From contig NZ_JAVQLW010000001.1 of NCBI RefSeq assembly GCF_031822435.1, forward strand, positions 1,185,501 through 1,249,500: a DNA stretch of 64,000 nucleotides. Direction: 5' to 3'. Position numbers and translations under genes: made by a program. This DNA comes from Paracoccus sp. MBLB3053 (GTDB lineage Bacteria; Pseudomonadota; Alphaproteobacteria; Rhodobacterales; Rhodobacteraceae). Within the stretch, counting starts at the first letter, position 1; each line of letters starts with the position of its first letter. Below the pieces are notes generated by a model. It was not told where the DNA came from and did no database searches. It saw only the letters and a list, made by a program, of their open reading frames with translations. Shown one piece after another: positions 45,761 to 54,463 of this stretch.

Positions 45761-46746
45761 TACTGCACCGGGCAGGTGTTGTCGGTCATGTAGTCGTGCA
45801 CCTCGATTTCGCCAGCCTCGATGCCCTTCTTGGCGGCGTCAACAGAGGCGGTCATATCCTCGGTCACGAGCGGCTTGTTGTTATCGTCAAGCGCAACCGA
45901 CACACCGCCCGAAGCCAGGTCCATGACCTTGACGCCGGGTTCCAGATCCGCACCGGCCTTGAACGCCTCATAGACCGAATTGTCCACGCCCTTGACCATC
46001 GAGGTCAACACCTGGCCCGGATGCAGGTGGTTCTGGTTGCTGTCCACACCGATCGACAGGATGTTCGCATCGGCCGCGGCCTGCAGGACGCCAATTCCGG
46101 TGCCGCCTGCCGCAGCGTAGACCACATCCGCACCCTGCGAGATCTGCGCCTTGACCAACTCGCCGCCCTTCACCGGATCATTCCACGCCGCCGGGGTGGT
46201 GCCAGTGTAGTTGATGATGACTTTGGCGTCGGGATTGGTGGCCTTGACCCCTTGCGCATAGCCGCATTCGAACTTGTGGATCAGCGGGATGTCCATGCCG
46301 CCGATGAAGCCGACCGTTCCCGATTTCGAGGCCTTGGCCGCCATCACGCCGGCAAGGTACGAGCCCTGTTCTTCGGTAAAGACGATGGACTGGACGTTCG
46401 GCTGTTCGACGACCATGTCGACGATGGCGAATTTCGTATCGGGATAATCGGGCGCGACCTTGTTCAACACCTCACCAAAGGCGAAGCCGGTCATCACGAT
46501 CGGGTTCGCGCCGGTTTCCGCGAGACGACGCAGGGCCTGTTCGCGCTGCGCCTCGGACTGCATTTCCAATTCCTTGTAGCTGCCGCCCGTCTCGGCTTTC
46601 CAACGCTCTGCCCCTTGGAAGGCTGCCTCGTTGAAGGATTTGTCGAACTTGCCCCCAAGGTCGAAGATCAGCGCCGGATCGGCCATCGCCACCAACGGCA
46701 TCAAAGACAAGCTGGCACCGGCCAGCAGCGATTTCATCAGGGACAT
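45760..46746 (-). CDS. BMP-family substrate-binding protein
   Basis: 328 residues with a signal peptide ending VAMA. Periplasmic binding protein of the Bmp/PnrA family (FDLGGKFDKSFNEAAF, GFIGGMDIPLIHKFECGYAQG), which binds purine nucleosides. First gene of a five-gene operon with ATPase, two permeases and phosphorylase. Not lipidated as in Gram-positive relatives. Confidence 0.94.
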   Translation of the reverse strand: MSLMKSLLAGASLSLMPLVAMADPALIFDLGGKFDKSFNEAAFQGAERWKAETGGSYKELEMQSEAQREQALRRLAETGANPIVMTGFAFGEVLNKVAPDYPDTKFAIVDMVVEQPNVQSIVFTEEQGSYLAGVMAAKASKSGTVGFIGGMDIPLIHKFECGYAQGVKATNPDAKVIINYTGTTPAAWNDPVKGGELVKAQISQGADVVYAAAGGTGIGVLQAAADANILSIGVDSNQNHLHPGQVLTSMVKGVDNSVYEAFKAGADLEPGVKVMDLASGGVSVALDDNNKPLVTEDMTASVDAAKKGIEAGEIEVHDYMTDNTCPVQ

Positions 46747-46766
46747 TCCAGAACCTCAACCTGTTG

Positions 46767-46782
46767 CGGGCAACCCTGCCCG
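46767..46782 (-). promoter_or_regulatory. Hairpin in leader of nucleoside importer operon
   Basis: CGGGCA and TGCCCG pair perfectly around a four-base loop, between the predicted start near 46787 and the BMP gene. Role unknown; it resembles no known purine riboswitch. Confidence 0.35.
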
Positions 46783-46793
46783 GGGATGGGTGA

Positions 46794-46822
46794 ATTAGGG
46801 CGCATGCCCCCGGGGGCGTCAA
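46794..46822 (-). promoter_or_regulatory. Promoter of nucleoside importer operon
   Basis: Minus-strand TTGACG (46822-46817), 17-bp spacer, CCTAAT (46799-46794). Good sigma-70-type spacing, about 40 bases before the ribosome site of the BMP gene. Confidence 0.6.
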
Positions 46823-46836
46823 CAGGCTTGTGCTGG

Positions 46837-47238
46837 CTAGAGGCCGCGTCGCATCAGAACCGCCGCGATCCCCGGCGCGTAATAATTCCGCCGCAATCCG
46901 ACTTCGGTCCAACCTTCAGAGCTGTAAAGCGCCCGCGCCGCAGTATTGTCCGAGGCGACCTCGAGAAAGGCTTCGGTCGCCCCGCGGGCCCGGGACGTGG
47001 TCGAGAACTCGGCCAGCAAGGCGCGTGCCACGCCCCGCCGACGAGCATCGGGCGAGACGGCGACGGTCAGCAATTCGGCTTCGTCCGCGACGGTGCGGCC
47101 GATCAGAAAGCCTTGTGGGCGATGCAGCAGGAAATTGAGCTGACTGGACAGCAGATCCTCGATCTCAGCTGCAGACCAGGGACGGGGATGCGTCCGAAAA
47201 CACCGCAGATGGAGATCGGCCAGCAGATCGGATCTCAT
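46837..47238 (-). CDS. rimI: Ribosomal protein alanine N-acetyltransferase RimI
   Basis: 133-residue GNAT. The acetyl-CoA loop reads VSPDARRRGVARALL, followed by FLEVASDNTAARALYSSEGW. Position next to tsaB supports RimI, which acetylates the N-terminus of ribosomal protein S18 in E. coli. The ATG overlaps the tsaB stop by four bases. Confidence 0.88.
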   Translation of the reverse strand: MRSDLLADLHLRCFRTHPRPWSAAEIEDLLSSQLNFLLHRPQGFLIGRTVADEAELLTVAVSPDARRRGVARALLAEFSTTSRARGATEAFLEVASDNTAARALYSSEGWTEVGLRRNYYAPGIAAVLMRRGL

Positions 47239-47828
47239 GGCAGGATGACGGGCCCCCGATCACGCGCAGGAGCGGCATCTGCAGGGCGCAGGTAGATCGG
47301 AGCCGGGCGGGGCTGGTCCGCGAGACCCTGCCGCTGGCGCGCGATGATCGCAATGGCGACGGCAAGCGGATAGCGTGACGCCAGAAGCGGCGGGCCCGGT
47401 GGCAGGGCATGCAAGGCTCCCTGATCGGGCTGCGAATCGATGCCCTCGCCGAAATCCTGCCAGATCACCTCGCCGGCGCGCGACGGAACGGCAACCCGAC
47501 AAGGGCGCGGCAGGTCCAGCGCTGCTGCCTCGGTCAGGCCAACCCCGATTGCCGGAATGCCAAGCGAAAGCGCAAGGCCGCGAGCGGCGGAAACGGCGAT
47601 GCGGATGCCGGTGAAGTTTCCCGGACCGGTGCCGACACCGATCGCCCCCAACTCGCTCCATTCCACCCCGCCTTCTGCCATGATCTCAGTCAGCAGCGGG
47701 AAAAGCCGCTCTGCCTGGCCGCGGCCCATCTCTTCATGGCGCTGCGCGAGAACCCGCTCGCCTTGCAGCAAAGCGGCCGCGCAATGCGCGGCCGATGTGT
47801 CAAACCCAAGCGAGAGCAACTCAGGCAA
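47235..47828 (-). CDS. tsaB: tRNA threonylcarbamoyladenosine biosynthesis protein TsaB
   Basis: 197 residues. LGFDTSAAHCAAALL and GTGPGNFTGIRIAVSAARGLAL are TsaB signatures; TsaB is the inactive ASKHA partner of TsaD in t6A synthesis for tRNAs reading ANN codons. The start is a TTG at 47828 inside the last codons of nfuA, with AGAGG nine bases ahead. Confidence 0.92.
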   Translation of the reverse strand: MPELLSLGFDTSAAHCAAALLQGERVLAQRHEEMGRGQAERLFPLLTEIMAEGGVEWSELGAIGVGTGPGNFTGIRIAVSAARGLALSLGIPAIGVGLTEAAALDLPRPCRVAVPSRAGEVIWQDFGEGIDSQPDQGALHALPPGPPLLASRYPLAVAIAIIARQRQGLADQPRPAPIYLRPADAAPARDRGPVILP

Positions 47829-48375
47829 CGGGGCGAACCTCTGTCACCTCGGGGATATAGTGACGCAAGAGATTTTCGATCCCCATCTTCAGCGTCAGCG
47901 TCGAAGAGGGGCACCCAGCGCAGGCGCCTTGCATGTGCAGATAGACCACGCCGCGGTCGAAACCGTGGAAGGTGATGTCGCCGCCATCCTGAGCCACTGC
48001 CGGGCGCACGCGAGTGTCTAGCAGTTCCTTGATCTGGTTGACGATCTCGGCGTCGGGACCGTCCTGTTCGTTATGCCCACTGGTCGATGAGCCTTCGATC
48101 ACCGGCGCACCTGACTGGTAGTGTTCCATGATGGCGCCCAGAACCGAGGGCTTCAGATGATCCCAGACCGCACCTTCGGCCTTGGTCACTGTCACGAAAT
48201 CCGAGCCCAGGAAAACCCCGGTGACGCCGGGAACCGCGAAGATGCGGCGGGCAAGCGGGCTGCTGGCTGCGGCCTCCGCTTCGGGGAAATCGGCAGTTCC
48301 GGTTCCCAGCACGGTCTCGCCGGGAAGAAACTTCAGCGTGGCGGGGTTCGGCGTGGTTTCGGTCTGGATGAACAT
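47821..48375 (-). CDS. nfuA: NfuA-type Fe-S cluster carrier
   Basis: 184 residues: an N-terminal Nfu_N domain (QTETTPNPATLKFLPG) and a C-terminal NifU-like domain with the cluster-binding CAGC motif (GACAGCPSSTLTLK). It delivers Fe-S clusters to apoproteins. AAAGGAG eight bases before the ATG supports strong translation. Overlaps tsaB by eight bases. Confidence 0.93.
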   Translation of the reverse strand: MFIQTETTPNPATLKFLPGETVLGTGTADFPEAEAAASSPLARRIFAVPGVTGVFLGSDFVTVTKAEGAVWDHLKPSVLGAIMEHYQSGAPVIEGSSTSGHNEQDGPDAEIVNQIKELLDTRVRPAVAQDGGDITFHGFDRGVVYLHMQGACAGCPSSTLTLKMGIENLLRHYIPEVTEVRPVA

Positions 48376-48472
48376 GGGGCGCGCTCCTTTGGTCGGGGAT
48401 ATGGGGATGGAAGGGGGGGCAAGTCAAGCCGCAGCGCCGCATGGAAAGCGTTCGCAAGACAGTTCTAGCCCG

Positions 48473-49072
48473 TCAGGGGTGCGACGCGATTGCCCAGAAA
48501 GTGGAAAGGTTCACCAGCACATGGCCGATTGCCGATGCTCCGGCTGTCCCGGAACTGAGACGCGCAGCCATTGCCGCGACACCAAAGATGGCGGCGGCGA
48601 CGAGCATCCCCATGGAGCCGCCCGGCAACGACAAGTCCCGTACCCCTGCAGCAGGCGCGATATGCCAAAGGGTGAACAAGCCAAGGGGCATGAGAGCACG
48701 CCTCCAATCCCCTGCACCCAGATCGGGAACAAGGGCGCCTCGCCAGAATGCCTCTTCCAGGGTGCCGTTCAGAAGCGCCGAACACAGCACCAGGAATGCC
48801 ACGTGCGGCGACAGGACTGACATGTGTCTGCTGGTCGCAAAGAAAGCCAGGCCGATCAGCAATGCGAAGGCGAGCACGGCCCAGTGCGCCGGCCATCGCG
48901 GTTTCATCGACCAGCGCGGATGAAGCAGAATCCCCACTGCCAGAAGCATCCAGTAGATGCACAGACCAAGGAAATATCCGGTTACTGGCGAAAAACTTCT
49001 TGTCAGCACCCAGAACAGCAGCGCCAGGAAAGGTATCGTCATCCCCGCCACGAGGCCGAGGCGGCGGTCCAT
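48473..49072 (-). CDS. CPBP-family intramembrane metalloprotease
   Basis: 199 residues, six or so helices. Active-site motifs of CPBP (Abi/Rce1-type) proteases are present: EEAFWRG (EExxxR), the His in TLWHIAP and the His in IGHVLVN. Members process membrane-anchored peptides or confer bacteriocin immunity; target unknown. The ATG overlaps the stop of the universal stress protein (TGATG). Confidence 0.82.
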   Translation of the reverse strand: MDRRLGLVAGMTIPFLALLFWVLTRSFSPVTGYFLGLCIYWMLLAVGILLHPRWSMKPRWPAHWAVLAFALLIGLAFFATSRHMSVLSPHVAFLVLCSALLNGTLEEAFWRGALVPDLGAGDWRRALMPLGLFTLWHIAPAAGVRDLSLPGGSMGMLVAAAIFGVAAMAARLSSGTAGASAIGHVLVNLSTFWAIASHP

Positions 49073-49527
49073 CAGGTGATCTGTTCGAGCCGCTCCCGCG
49101 AGATGTCGCCCGGAACGATGGTAACCGGGCAGGGCAGCGTTGCCACTTCGCGCATCAGCCGCGAGATCAGCGGTCCAGGCCCCGTGCTTTCGACCGACGC
49201 GGCCAGCACGATGATCCCGATTTCCGGGTCATCGCCGACCTGGGCCAGAAGTTCGTTGCCCGGCTCACCCTCGCGCACGACCAGTTCCGGCTCGACTCCG
49301 GGCCTGTCACGCATCCATTTCGCGAAGACCTCGAAATGCGCCTGGATGCGCTCATAGGCTTCGGCGCGCATGACATCCGCGACGCCCAGACCGTGCTGTA
49401 TCTCCGAGGTGGGAATTACCGCCAGAACCTGGACCGCTCCGCCTGTCTTGGCCGCTCGCATTGCCGCGAACCGGATGGCGTTCAGGCATTCGCGGGAATC
49501 GTCCAGAACCACCAAGAATTTCCGCAT
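49072..49527 (-). CDS. Universal stress protein
   Basis: 151 residues. UspA fold: KFLVVLDDSRECLNAIRFA at the start, and near the end SRLMREVATLPCPVTIVPG. The ATP-binding GxxG-(9)-GS motif is not clear (GPGPLISRLM). ATG 49527 is favoured by AGG nine bases ahead over the ATG two codons earlier. First gene of the usp-CPBP pair, upstream of nfuA. Confidence 0.9.
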   Translation of the reverse strand: MRKFLVVLDDSRECLNAIRFAAMRAAKTGGAVQVLAVIPTSEIQHGLGVADVMRAEAYERIQAHFEVFAKWMRDRPGVEPELVVREGEPGNELLAQVGDDPEIGIIVLAASVESTGPGPLISRLMREVATLPCPVTIVPGDISRERLEQIT

Positions 49528-49685
49528 GACCATCGACCTGCTTTAGGAGGAATTGGCGAAGACTGGCCGAAAGGACACGCTGGCGCAAGTCTGTCGCGCA
49601 TACCCCCTTGCGTTCGTTTCCAATTCGTATGCCGTATGTTAAGGCACAAATGTTAACGAGATAGCCGAGCACGCGGGACCGTACT

Positions 49686-50492
49686 GTGACAATTCATCAC
49701 GATTGGGACAGAGTAGATCAGCGTGAAGGATCGGTCCGCGGCCTCGGGGTGTCCTGGATCGCCAGTCAAGATGCGCATGGCCGTATCGCGATGTCGTTTC
49801 GCAAGCGGGCCTTCGACATCACCTTCGCCCTTATCCTTCTCGTTCCGCTTTCCGTGGTCATGGCCGTTGTCGCGATTGCGCTTCTGCTTACCCAGGGAAG
49901 GCCGCTGCTTTACGTCGCGCCGCGGATGCGTGCGCCGGGCGAGCAGTTCAATCTTCTGAAATTCCGCACCATGCTGCGTGAAGAAGGGGATTTCGGCGCA
50001 ACAGGTGCGCACAAGCATTGGCGCATCACCCGCGTCGGTCGCATTTTGCGGCGCACGCGCATCGACGAACTTCCTCAGCTATTCAATATCTTGCGCGGAG
50101 ACATGAGCTTTGTCGGCCCGCGTCCCCCGCTCAAGGAATATGTCGAGAGGTTTCCCGCGCTTTATGCTCAGGTCCTCAAGAACCGTCCAGGCGTCACCGG
50201 GCTTGCGACCATGATCTATCATGCCCATGAAGACCGGATCATGGCCCGCTGCAAGACGGCCGAAGCGACCGAGGCTGCCTATTACAGGCGCTGCCTTCCG
50301 ACCAAGCTGCGGCTCGACCTGATCTATCAGCGCCGTCGCAACCTTCGCGTCGATCTCTGGATTATCTGGCATACCCTGATGACCGTGCTGATCCCGGCAT
50401 GGCAGGGTCGGGGCCGGCGGCGGGTTCCCTCGGGCAAGCAAGGGCAGCCCGTGACCAAGGCACAGGCGCCCGATCGCGTGCCCGCAGAGTGA
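49686..50492 (+). CDS. Bacterial sugar transferase (polyprenyl-phosphate phosphotransferase)
   Basis: 268 residues at most. One membrane helix (FDITFALILLVPLSVVMAVVAIALLL) is followed by the PF02397 catalytic domain: RMRAPGEQFNLLKFRTM, RRTRIDELPQLFNILRGDMSFVGPRPP, RPGVTGLATM. It starts polysaccharide assembly by moving sugar-1-phosphate to undecaprenyl phosphate. The start could instead be ATG 49791, which gives the usual short N-terminus; no ribosome site decides. No other glycan gene is adjacent. Confidence 0.9.
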   Translation: MTIHHDWDRVDQREGSVRGLGVSWIASQDAHGRIAMSFRKRAFDITFALILLVPLSVVMAVVAIALLLTQGRPLLYVAPRMRAPGEQFNLLKFRTMLREEGDFGATGAHKHWRITRVGRILRRTRIDELPQLFNILRGDMSFVGPRPPLKEYVERFPALYAQVLKNRPGVTGLATMIYHAHEDRIMARCKTAEATEAAYYRRCLPTKLRLDLIYQRRRNLRVDLWIIWHTLMTVLIPAWQGRGRRRVPSGKQGQPVTKAQAPDRVPAE

Positions 50493-50499
50493 TTCCTTT

Positions 50500-51288
50500 T
50501 CAGGCGGAACCTGCCTCGAACGGGTCAATAGGGTATCCTACACCGGACAGATAAAGTCCCTGCGGCGGGCAGACCGGCCCGCAGGCGGCACGGTCCCGCG
50601 CTTCAAGAGCATCGGCAATCCGATCGGGCGCCCATGAACCGGCCCCGACGCGCTCGAGCGTTCCGACGATCGAGCGGACCTGGTTGTGCAGGAAGGACCG
50701 CGCCCTGAGATGAAAGCGGTATTCGTGGCCCTTGGGGATGGCAACTTGGTCGATTCGGATCTCATCCAGCGTTTTCACCGGGCTGTTCGACTGGCACATG
50801 GTCGACCGGAAGGTGGTGAAATCATGCAGGCCGATGAGATGGGCGGCGCCCTCGCGCATCGCGCCGATATCCAAGGGGTTCAGTACCTGCCAGACCCGTC
50901 CCCGATCGTGCGTGACGGGGGCTCGTCGCGCCACGAGACGGAATAGATAGCGCCGCTCGACCGCGGAAAACCGTGCATGGAAATCATCGGCGACACGGGC
51001 CGCGGCAAGAATCGCGACGGGCGCCGGCTTCAGGTGCCAGTTCAGCGCCTCGGACAGGCGAAACGGGTCCCATTCCTTGGCCAGCTCGGCATGGGCCACC
51101 TGTCCGGTGGCGTGGACACCTGCGTCGGTGCGGCCTGCCGCCGCGATGCGCGCGCCCTGTGCGTAACCGGGGTCGAGGCGGGCCAATGCCGCTTCGATCG
51201 CGCCCTGCACGCTCGGCTGGTCCGCCTGCGCCTGCCAGCCGGCAAAGGGGGTGCCGTCATATTCGATCAGCAATGCGTAACGGGGCAT
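50500..51288 (-). CDS. truA: tRNA pseudouridine synthase A
   Basis: 262 residues. Isomerises U38-U40 in tRNA anticodon arms. The catalytic Asp lies in [28 protein letters not shown] is the second signature. The start overlaps the xpaC-like stop (TAATG). Convergent with the sugar transferase, seven bases apart. Confidence 0.95.
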   Translation of the reverse strand: MPRYALLIEYDGTPFAGWQAQADQPSVQGAIEAALARLDPGYAQGARIAAAGRTDAGVHATGQVAHAELAKEWDPFRLSEALNWHLKPAPVAILAAARVADDFHARFSAVERRYLFRLVARRAPVTHDRGRVWQVLNPLDIGAMREGAAHLIGLHDFTTFRSTMCQSNSPVKTLDEIRIDQVAIPKGHEYRFHLRARSFLHNQVRSIVGTLERVGAGSWAPDRIADALEARDRAACGPVCPPQGLYLSGVGYPIDPFEAGSA

Positions 51289-52262
51289 TATCGACGCTGC
51301 TTCTCGCTTTCGCGGGGGATGAGAAGATCATCCATCGTCATTGGCGTTTCAAGTTTCGCGGGCTCGGTCTGCGGCATGCGCACGCCTTCCCGGGCGAGCC
51401 GGTCCCGCAGCACGCCGATCTCGATATCGAGATCGGTCCTGCCGCCCTGGATCAGCTTGCGCGTCTGGGCGGCGAAACTGGCTTCAAGATCATTCAGCAG
51501 GGTTTCGTAGTCCTGCCGGGCACGGTCGTCATGGGACTGGGCATAGAGATCCGAGAATTTGATCGTCGCATCCCGCGCACCCTGCAGGTAGACGCCAAGA
51601 TAGCGCCGTGTCGCGGCGATATCGCCCGGATCCTGTTCGATACGGTCGAACAACTGGCGGGCCGTGGCGGCGAACATGGCCACGCGGGCCTCAAGCCGGC
51701 GGTCGCCCGTTCGCAGGATGGCGTCATGCATGGCCGCGAGATGCTCTTCGCCCTCGGATATGATCCGATGCGCCCGATCCTGCTGAAAGCTGTCAATGCC
51801 CTCCATGCCCTTGTCGCGCATGGGATCCGTCCCGAAGCTGAGCCAGTGAAGCACCGCGCCAGCCACGCCGATGATGCCTGCGCCCAATTCCGCGCCCGGA
51901 GCATAGGCGCCGATAGCAAGCCCGAGGCCGGTCAGGATGCCGCCGAAAAGCTTGCGCGGGATGGCGGGGCGTCTGGCAACGCGACGGGCATCGTAGGCGG
52001 CCTCGGCCTGCAACCCTTCGCGCGTGAGAAACATGCCCGCAGCTATTCCGCCGAAGGCCAGAAGGTGCATCACAAGACCGGCCGGCCCCTGCCAGAATGC
52101 ACTTATGAGAAAGGGGGCGGCCATGATCGTCACCCAGCGTGTGCGCGATTCCAGCCGGTGGTGGATCTGGCCGGGAATGGCGCGCAGAGGCGGGCGCTGT
52201 CCTGCGCGCTCTGCCCCCGATCCGGCCTTGGGAGAAAAGCGGCCTCCGAAGCGAATTGCCAT
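51288..52262 (-). CDS. XpaC-family (5-bromo-4-chloroindolyl phosphate hydrolysis) protein
   Basis: 324 residues. A basic N-terminus, three to four membrane segments (about 45-150), then a long helical cytoplasmic region ([33 protein letters not shown]) match the XpaC family. XpaC is usually coupled to TelA-type tellurite/toxic-anion resistance genes; no telA is here, truA follows instead. A 27-codon ORF lies 12 bases upstream. Confidence 0.82.
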   Translation of the reverse strand: MAIRFGGRFSPKAGSGAERAGQRPPLRAIPGQIHHRLESRTRWVTIMAAPFLISAFWQGPAGLVMHLLAFGGIAAGMFLTREGLQAEAAYDARRVARRPAIPRKLFGGILTGLGLAIGAYAPGAELGAGIIGVAGAVLHWLSFGTDPMRDKGMEGIDSFQQDRAHRIISEGEEHLAAMHDAILRTGDRRLEARVAMFAATARQLFDRIEQDPGDIAATRRYLGVYLQGARDATIKFSDLYAQSHDDRARQDYETLLNDLEASFAAQTRKLIQGGRTDLDIEIGVLRDRLAREGVRMPQTEPAKLETPMTMDDLLIPRESEKQRR

Positions 52263-52274
52263 GGTCCGATCCTC

Positions 52275-52358
52275 TTAGCCCGCGCCGATGAATGAGGCGT
52301 AGAGCGTCAACCCCATCAACAGGAAGAAGGACAGGCGGCTCGTCGCTTTCCGGGACAT
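52275..52358 (-). CDS. Possible 27-residue membrane protein
   Basis: ATG 52358 has GAGGA six bases ahead and reads MSRKATSRLSFFLLMGLTLY then ASFIGAG: a basic N-terminus and one short hydrophobic segment. It ends 12 bases before the XpaC-like gene, the spacing of an operon partner. An upstream in-frame ATG (52394) would give 39 residues. Could be chance, since small ORFs are common. Confidence 0.5.
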   Translation of the reverse strand: MSRKATSRLSFFLLMGLTLYASFIGAG

Positions 52359-52581
52359 CTGCTTCCTCGCGATCAAATGACTTACCCGCAGCATATAGTT
52401 GCCGGGCGCGACGAAAGAAAGGCCGGGCTCGGAACGCCCGACCGTCCGACCCGGCCCTCGACGTAGCGTTCCCGCAACTCTGCGGCCGATCTCGTTTATT
52501 CCGGCGCGCTTTGGGTTGACAGCTTGTCCGCTCCGTCCGGAAACTCGAGTAGTCCCGGATTTTCCGGGCAGGGGGGAATTC

Positions 52582-52770
52582 ATGGAAACAACGACTATCG
52601 CGCCTGCGGGCGCGCCGCAGGAACATGCTCGGCCTCTTCAGGAAACGGAGGCTGCACGTCCGCAAGCCGACCTGCAGGACCCCATGGTCAATATATGGCC
52701 GGTGCTGATCGGCGCGACGGCGGTGGTATTCATTGTCGTGACGGCTGCGGCATTCCTGCTCTGGCAATAG
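52582..52770 (+). CDS. Small single-span membrane protein
   Basis: 62 residues from ATG 52582, with CAGGGGGGA six bases upstream. A polar 35-residue N-terminus rich in Ala, Pro and Gln precedes one helix (IWPVLIGATAVVFIVVTAAAFLLW) at the very end. No family recognised. Divergent from the xpaC unit and 60 bp from the tRNA-Gly terminus. Confidence 0.65.
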   Translation: METTTIAPAGAPQEHARPLQETEAARPQADLQDPMVNIWPVLIGATAVVFIVVTAAAFLLWQ

Positions 52771-52829
52771 CAAAGCCGCTGTATCTGGCGGATTGCTGCT
52801 TTGCCGCTTCGAGCCGCGCTAGGGGGTGA

Positions 52830-52903
52830 TGGAGCGGGTGATGGGAATCGAACCCACGTATTCAGCTTGGAAGGCTGCTGCTCTACCATTGAGCTACACC
52901 CGC
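52830..52903 (-). tRNA. tRNA-Gly (anticodon TCC)
   Basis: 74 nt including encoded CCA. Acceptor GCGGGTG pairs with CACCCGC; D-arm TAGCTCAATGGTAGAGC; anticodon loop CTTCCAA gives TCC; T-arm GGGTTCGATTCCC. Reads GGA and GGG codons. Confidence 0.97.
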
Positions 52904-52913
52904 ATCGACGCTC

Positions 52914-52942
52914 TCTATAGGCAAGCCGCCACAGGCTTGCAA
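52914..52942 (-). promoter_or_regulatory. Promoter of tRNA-Gly
   Basis: Minus-strand TTGCAA (52942-52937), 17-bp spacer, TATAGA (52919-52914). Initiation would be a few bases before the mature tRNA 5' end. Confidence 0.7.
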
Positions 52943-53006
52943 GCGTCAGAAGTCGCATTGACGCAGAAGCTTGACGGATCGGATGAGGCGCGGCAAGCAA
53001 GGTCGC

Positions 53007-54455
53007 ATGATCGACATCCGTCCCGTGGCCAATACCGTCGGCAAACTGGTCATCGCGCTGGGTGCGGCGATGATGCTGCCAATGTGCATCGATTTCTGGG
53101 CGGGTGACGCGCATTGGAAATCCTTTCTCGAAGCTTCGATCCTGACGATGATCGGGGGCGGGTTGATCACTCTTGCGACGCACGGAACGAACAGGTCCCT
53201 GTCGCTAGAGCAGGCTTTCCTGCTGACCGCGGCGATCTGGGCCGTCCTGCCTGCGGCCGGCGCGATTCCCTTCATGATCGGCGCACCGCATATCGGCTTT
53301 ACCGATGCCTATTTCGAGGGAATGTCGGGCCTGACAACCACGGGGGCAACGGCCATTCCCGATCTCGACAACCTGCCGAAGGGAACCAATTTCTGGCGAG
53401 GCTTCCTGAACTGGTCGGGGGGGCTCGGGATCATCGTCGTCGCCATGATCTTCCTGCCCGTGATGAAGGTCGGGGGCATGCAGTTCTTCAAGTCCGAAGG
53501 CTTCGACACGCTGGGCAAGATCCTTCCCCGCGCATTCGATATCGCGCGCGAGATGACCTGGGTCTATATCGGTCTGACCGCCCTTTGCGCCATCGTCTAT
53601 ATTCTTATGGGGATGACCGGTTTCGACGCGGTTATGCTTGCGATGACCACCTGTTCGACGGGCGGGTTCTCGAATTACGATGCGAGCTTCGGTCCCTATA
53701 TCGGCCCGCTTGAATATGCCGCGGCAGTCTTCATGATCCTGTCGTCGATCCCGTTCATCCGCATGGTTCAGCTGATGCGTGGTTCGGTCCAGCCGCTTTG
53801 GGCGGATATCCAGATCCGCGCCTATCTGCGCTGGATCTTCTATGCCGTGGTCGTCGTCGTCATCTACCGTCTGCTCTGGCTTGAGGCCAAGCATCCCGAG
53901 GAAATCATCCGGGAATCGATCTTCAACGTCGTTTCGGCCTTCTCGGGAACCGGGCTTACTTCGACCGATGTGACCCAATGGGGTCATTTCCCCTTTGCCG
54001 TCCTGATCGTCATCGGCCTGATCGGAGGCTGCACCGGCTCGACCGCCTGTTCGGTCAAGGTCTTTCGCTACCTTGTTTTGATCCAGGCCGTTCGGGCGCA
54101 GCTCAGACGCATGCAGTCACCGCACAGGATCTTTCCGTTGCGCTACGACAGGCGGCCGCTCGAGCAGGATGTCGTGGATTCGGTCATGACCTTCTTTACG
54201 CTGTTCATGCTGACCTTTGGCCTGCTCATCCTCGGTCTTGCGATGACCGGTCTGCATCCCAGGACCGCGCTGACCGGGGCCTGGACCTCGATCGCGAATG
54301 TCGGGATGATCTGGGGGCCAGAGCTCAGCCCGAACGGTGCGATCAACCAGCTTCCCACCGCCGCCAAATGGATGATGTCGATCGGCATGTATCTGGGCCG
54401 TCTGGAATTGATGACGGTACTGGTGATGCTGCTGCCGCGCTTCTGGCGGAGCTGA
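53007..54455 (+). CDS. trkH: TrkH-family potassium uptake protein
   Basis: 482 residues. Potassium-channel-like membrane subunit with four selectivity-filter loops: SGLTTTGATAI, MTTCSTGGFSN, FSGTGLTST and SIANVGMIWGP. Works with the cytoplasmic regulator TrkA, not in the window. ATG 53007 has AAGG upstream; the frame opens 12 codons earlier. Single gene, 100 bp from tRNA-Gly. Confidence 0.94.
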   Translation: MIDIRPVANTVGKLVIALGAAMMLPMCIDFWAGDAHWKSFLEASILTMIGGGLITLATHGTNRSLSLEQAFLLTAAIWAVLPAAGAIPFMIGAPHIGFTDAYFEGMSGLTTTGATAIPDLDNLPKGTNFWRGFLNWSGGLGIIVVAMIFLPVMKVGGMQFFKSEGFDTLGKILPRAFDIAREMTWVYIGLTALCAIVYILMGMTGFDAVMLAMTTCSTGGFSNYDASFGPYIGPLEYAAAVFMILSSIPFIRMVQLMRGSVQPLWADIQIRAYLRWIFYAVVVVVIYRLLWLEAKHPEEIIRESIFNVVSAFSGTGLTSTDVTQWGHFPFAVLIVIGLIGGCTGSTACSVKVFRYLVLIQAVRAQLRRMQSPHRIFPLRYDRRPLEQDVVDSVMTFFTLFMLTFGLLILGLAMTGLHPRTALTGAWTSIANVGMIWGPELSPNGAINQLPTAAKWMMSIGMYLGRLELMTVLVMLLPRFWRS

Positions 54456-54463
54456 GTGCAAAG

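Noticed and set aside
46767-46822. Purine riboswitch ahead of the nucleoside importer
   Set aside because: The leader is only about 40 bases with a single simple hairpin, too short for a purine aptamer.
49639-49656. TTAA pair resembling a CtrA box ahead of the sugar transferase
   Set aside because: Spacing is ten bases where CtrA needs seven.
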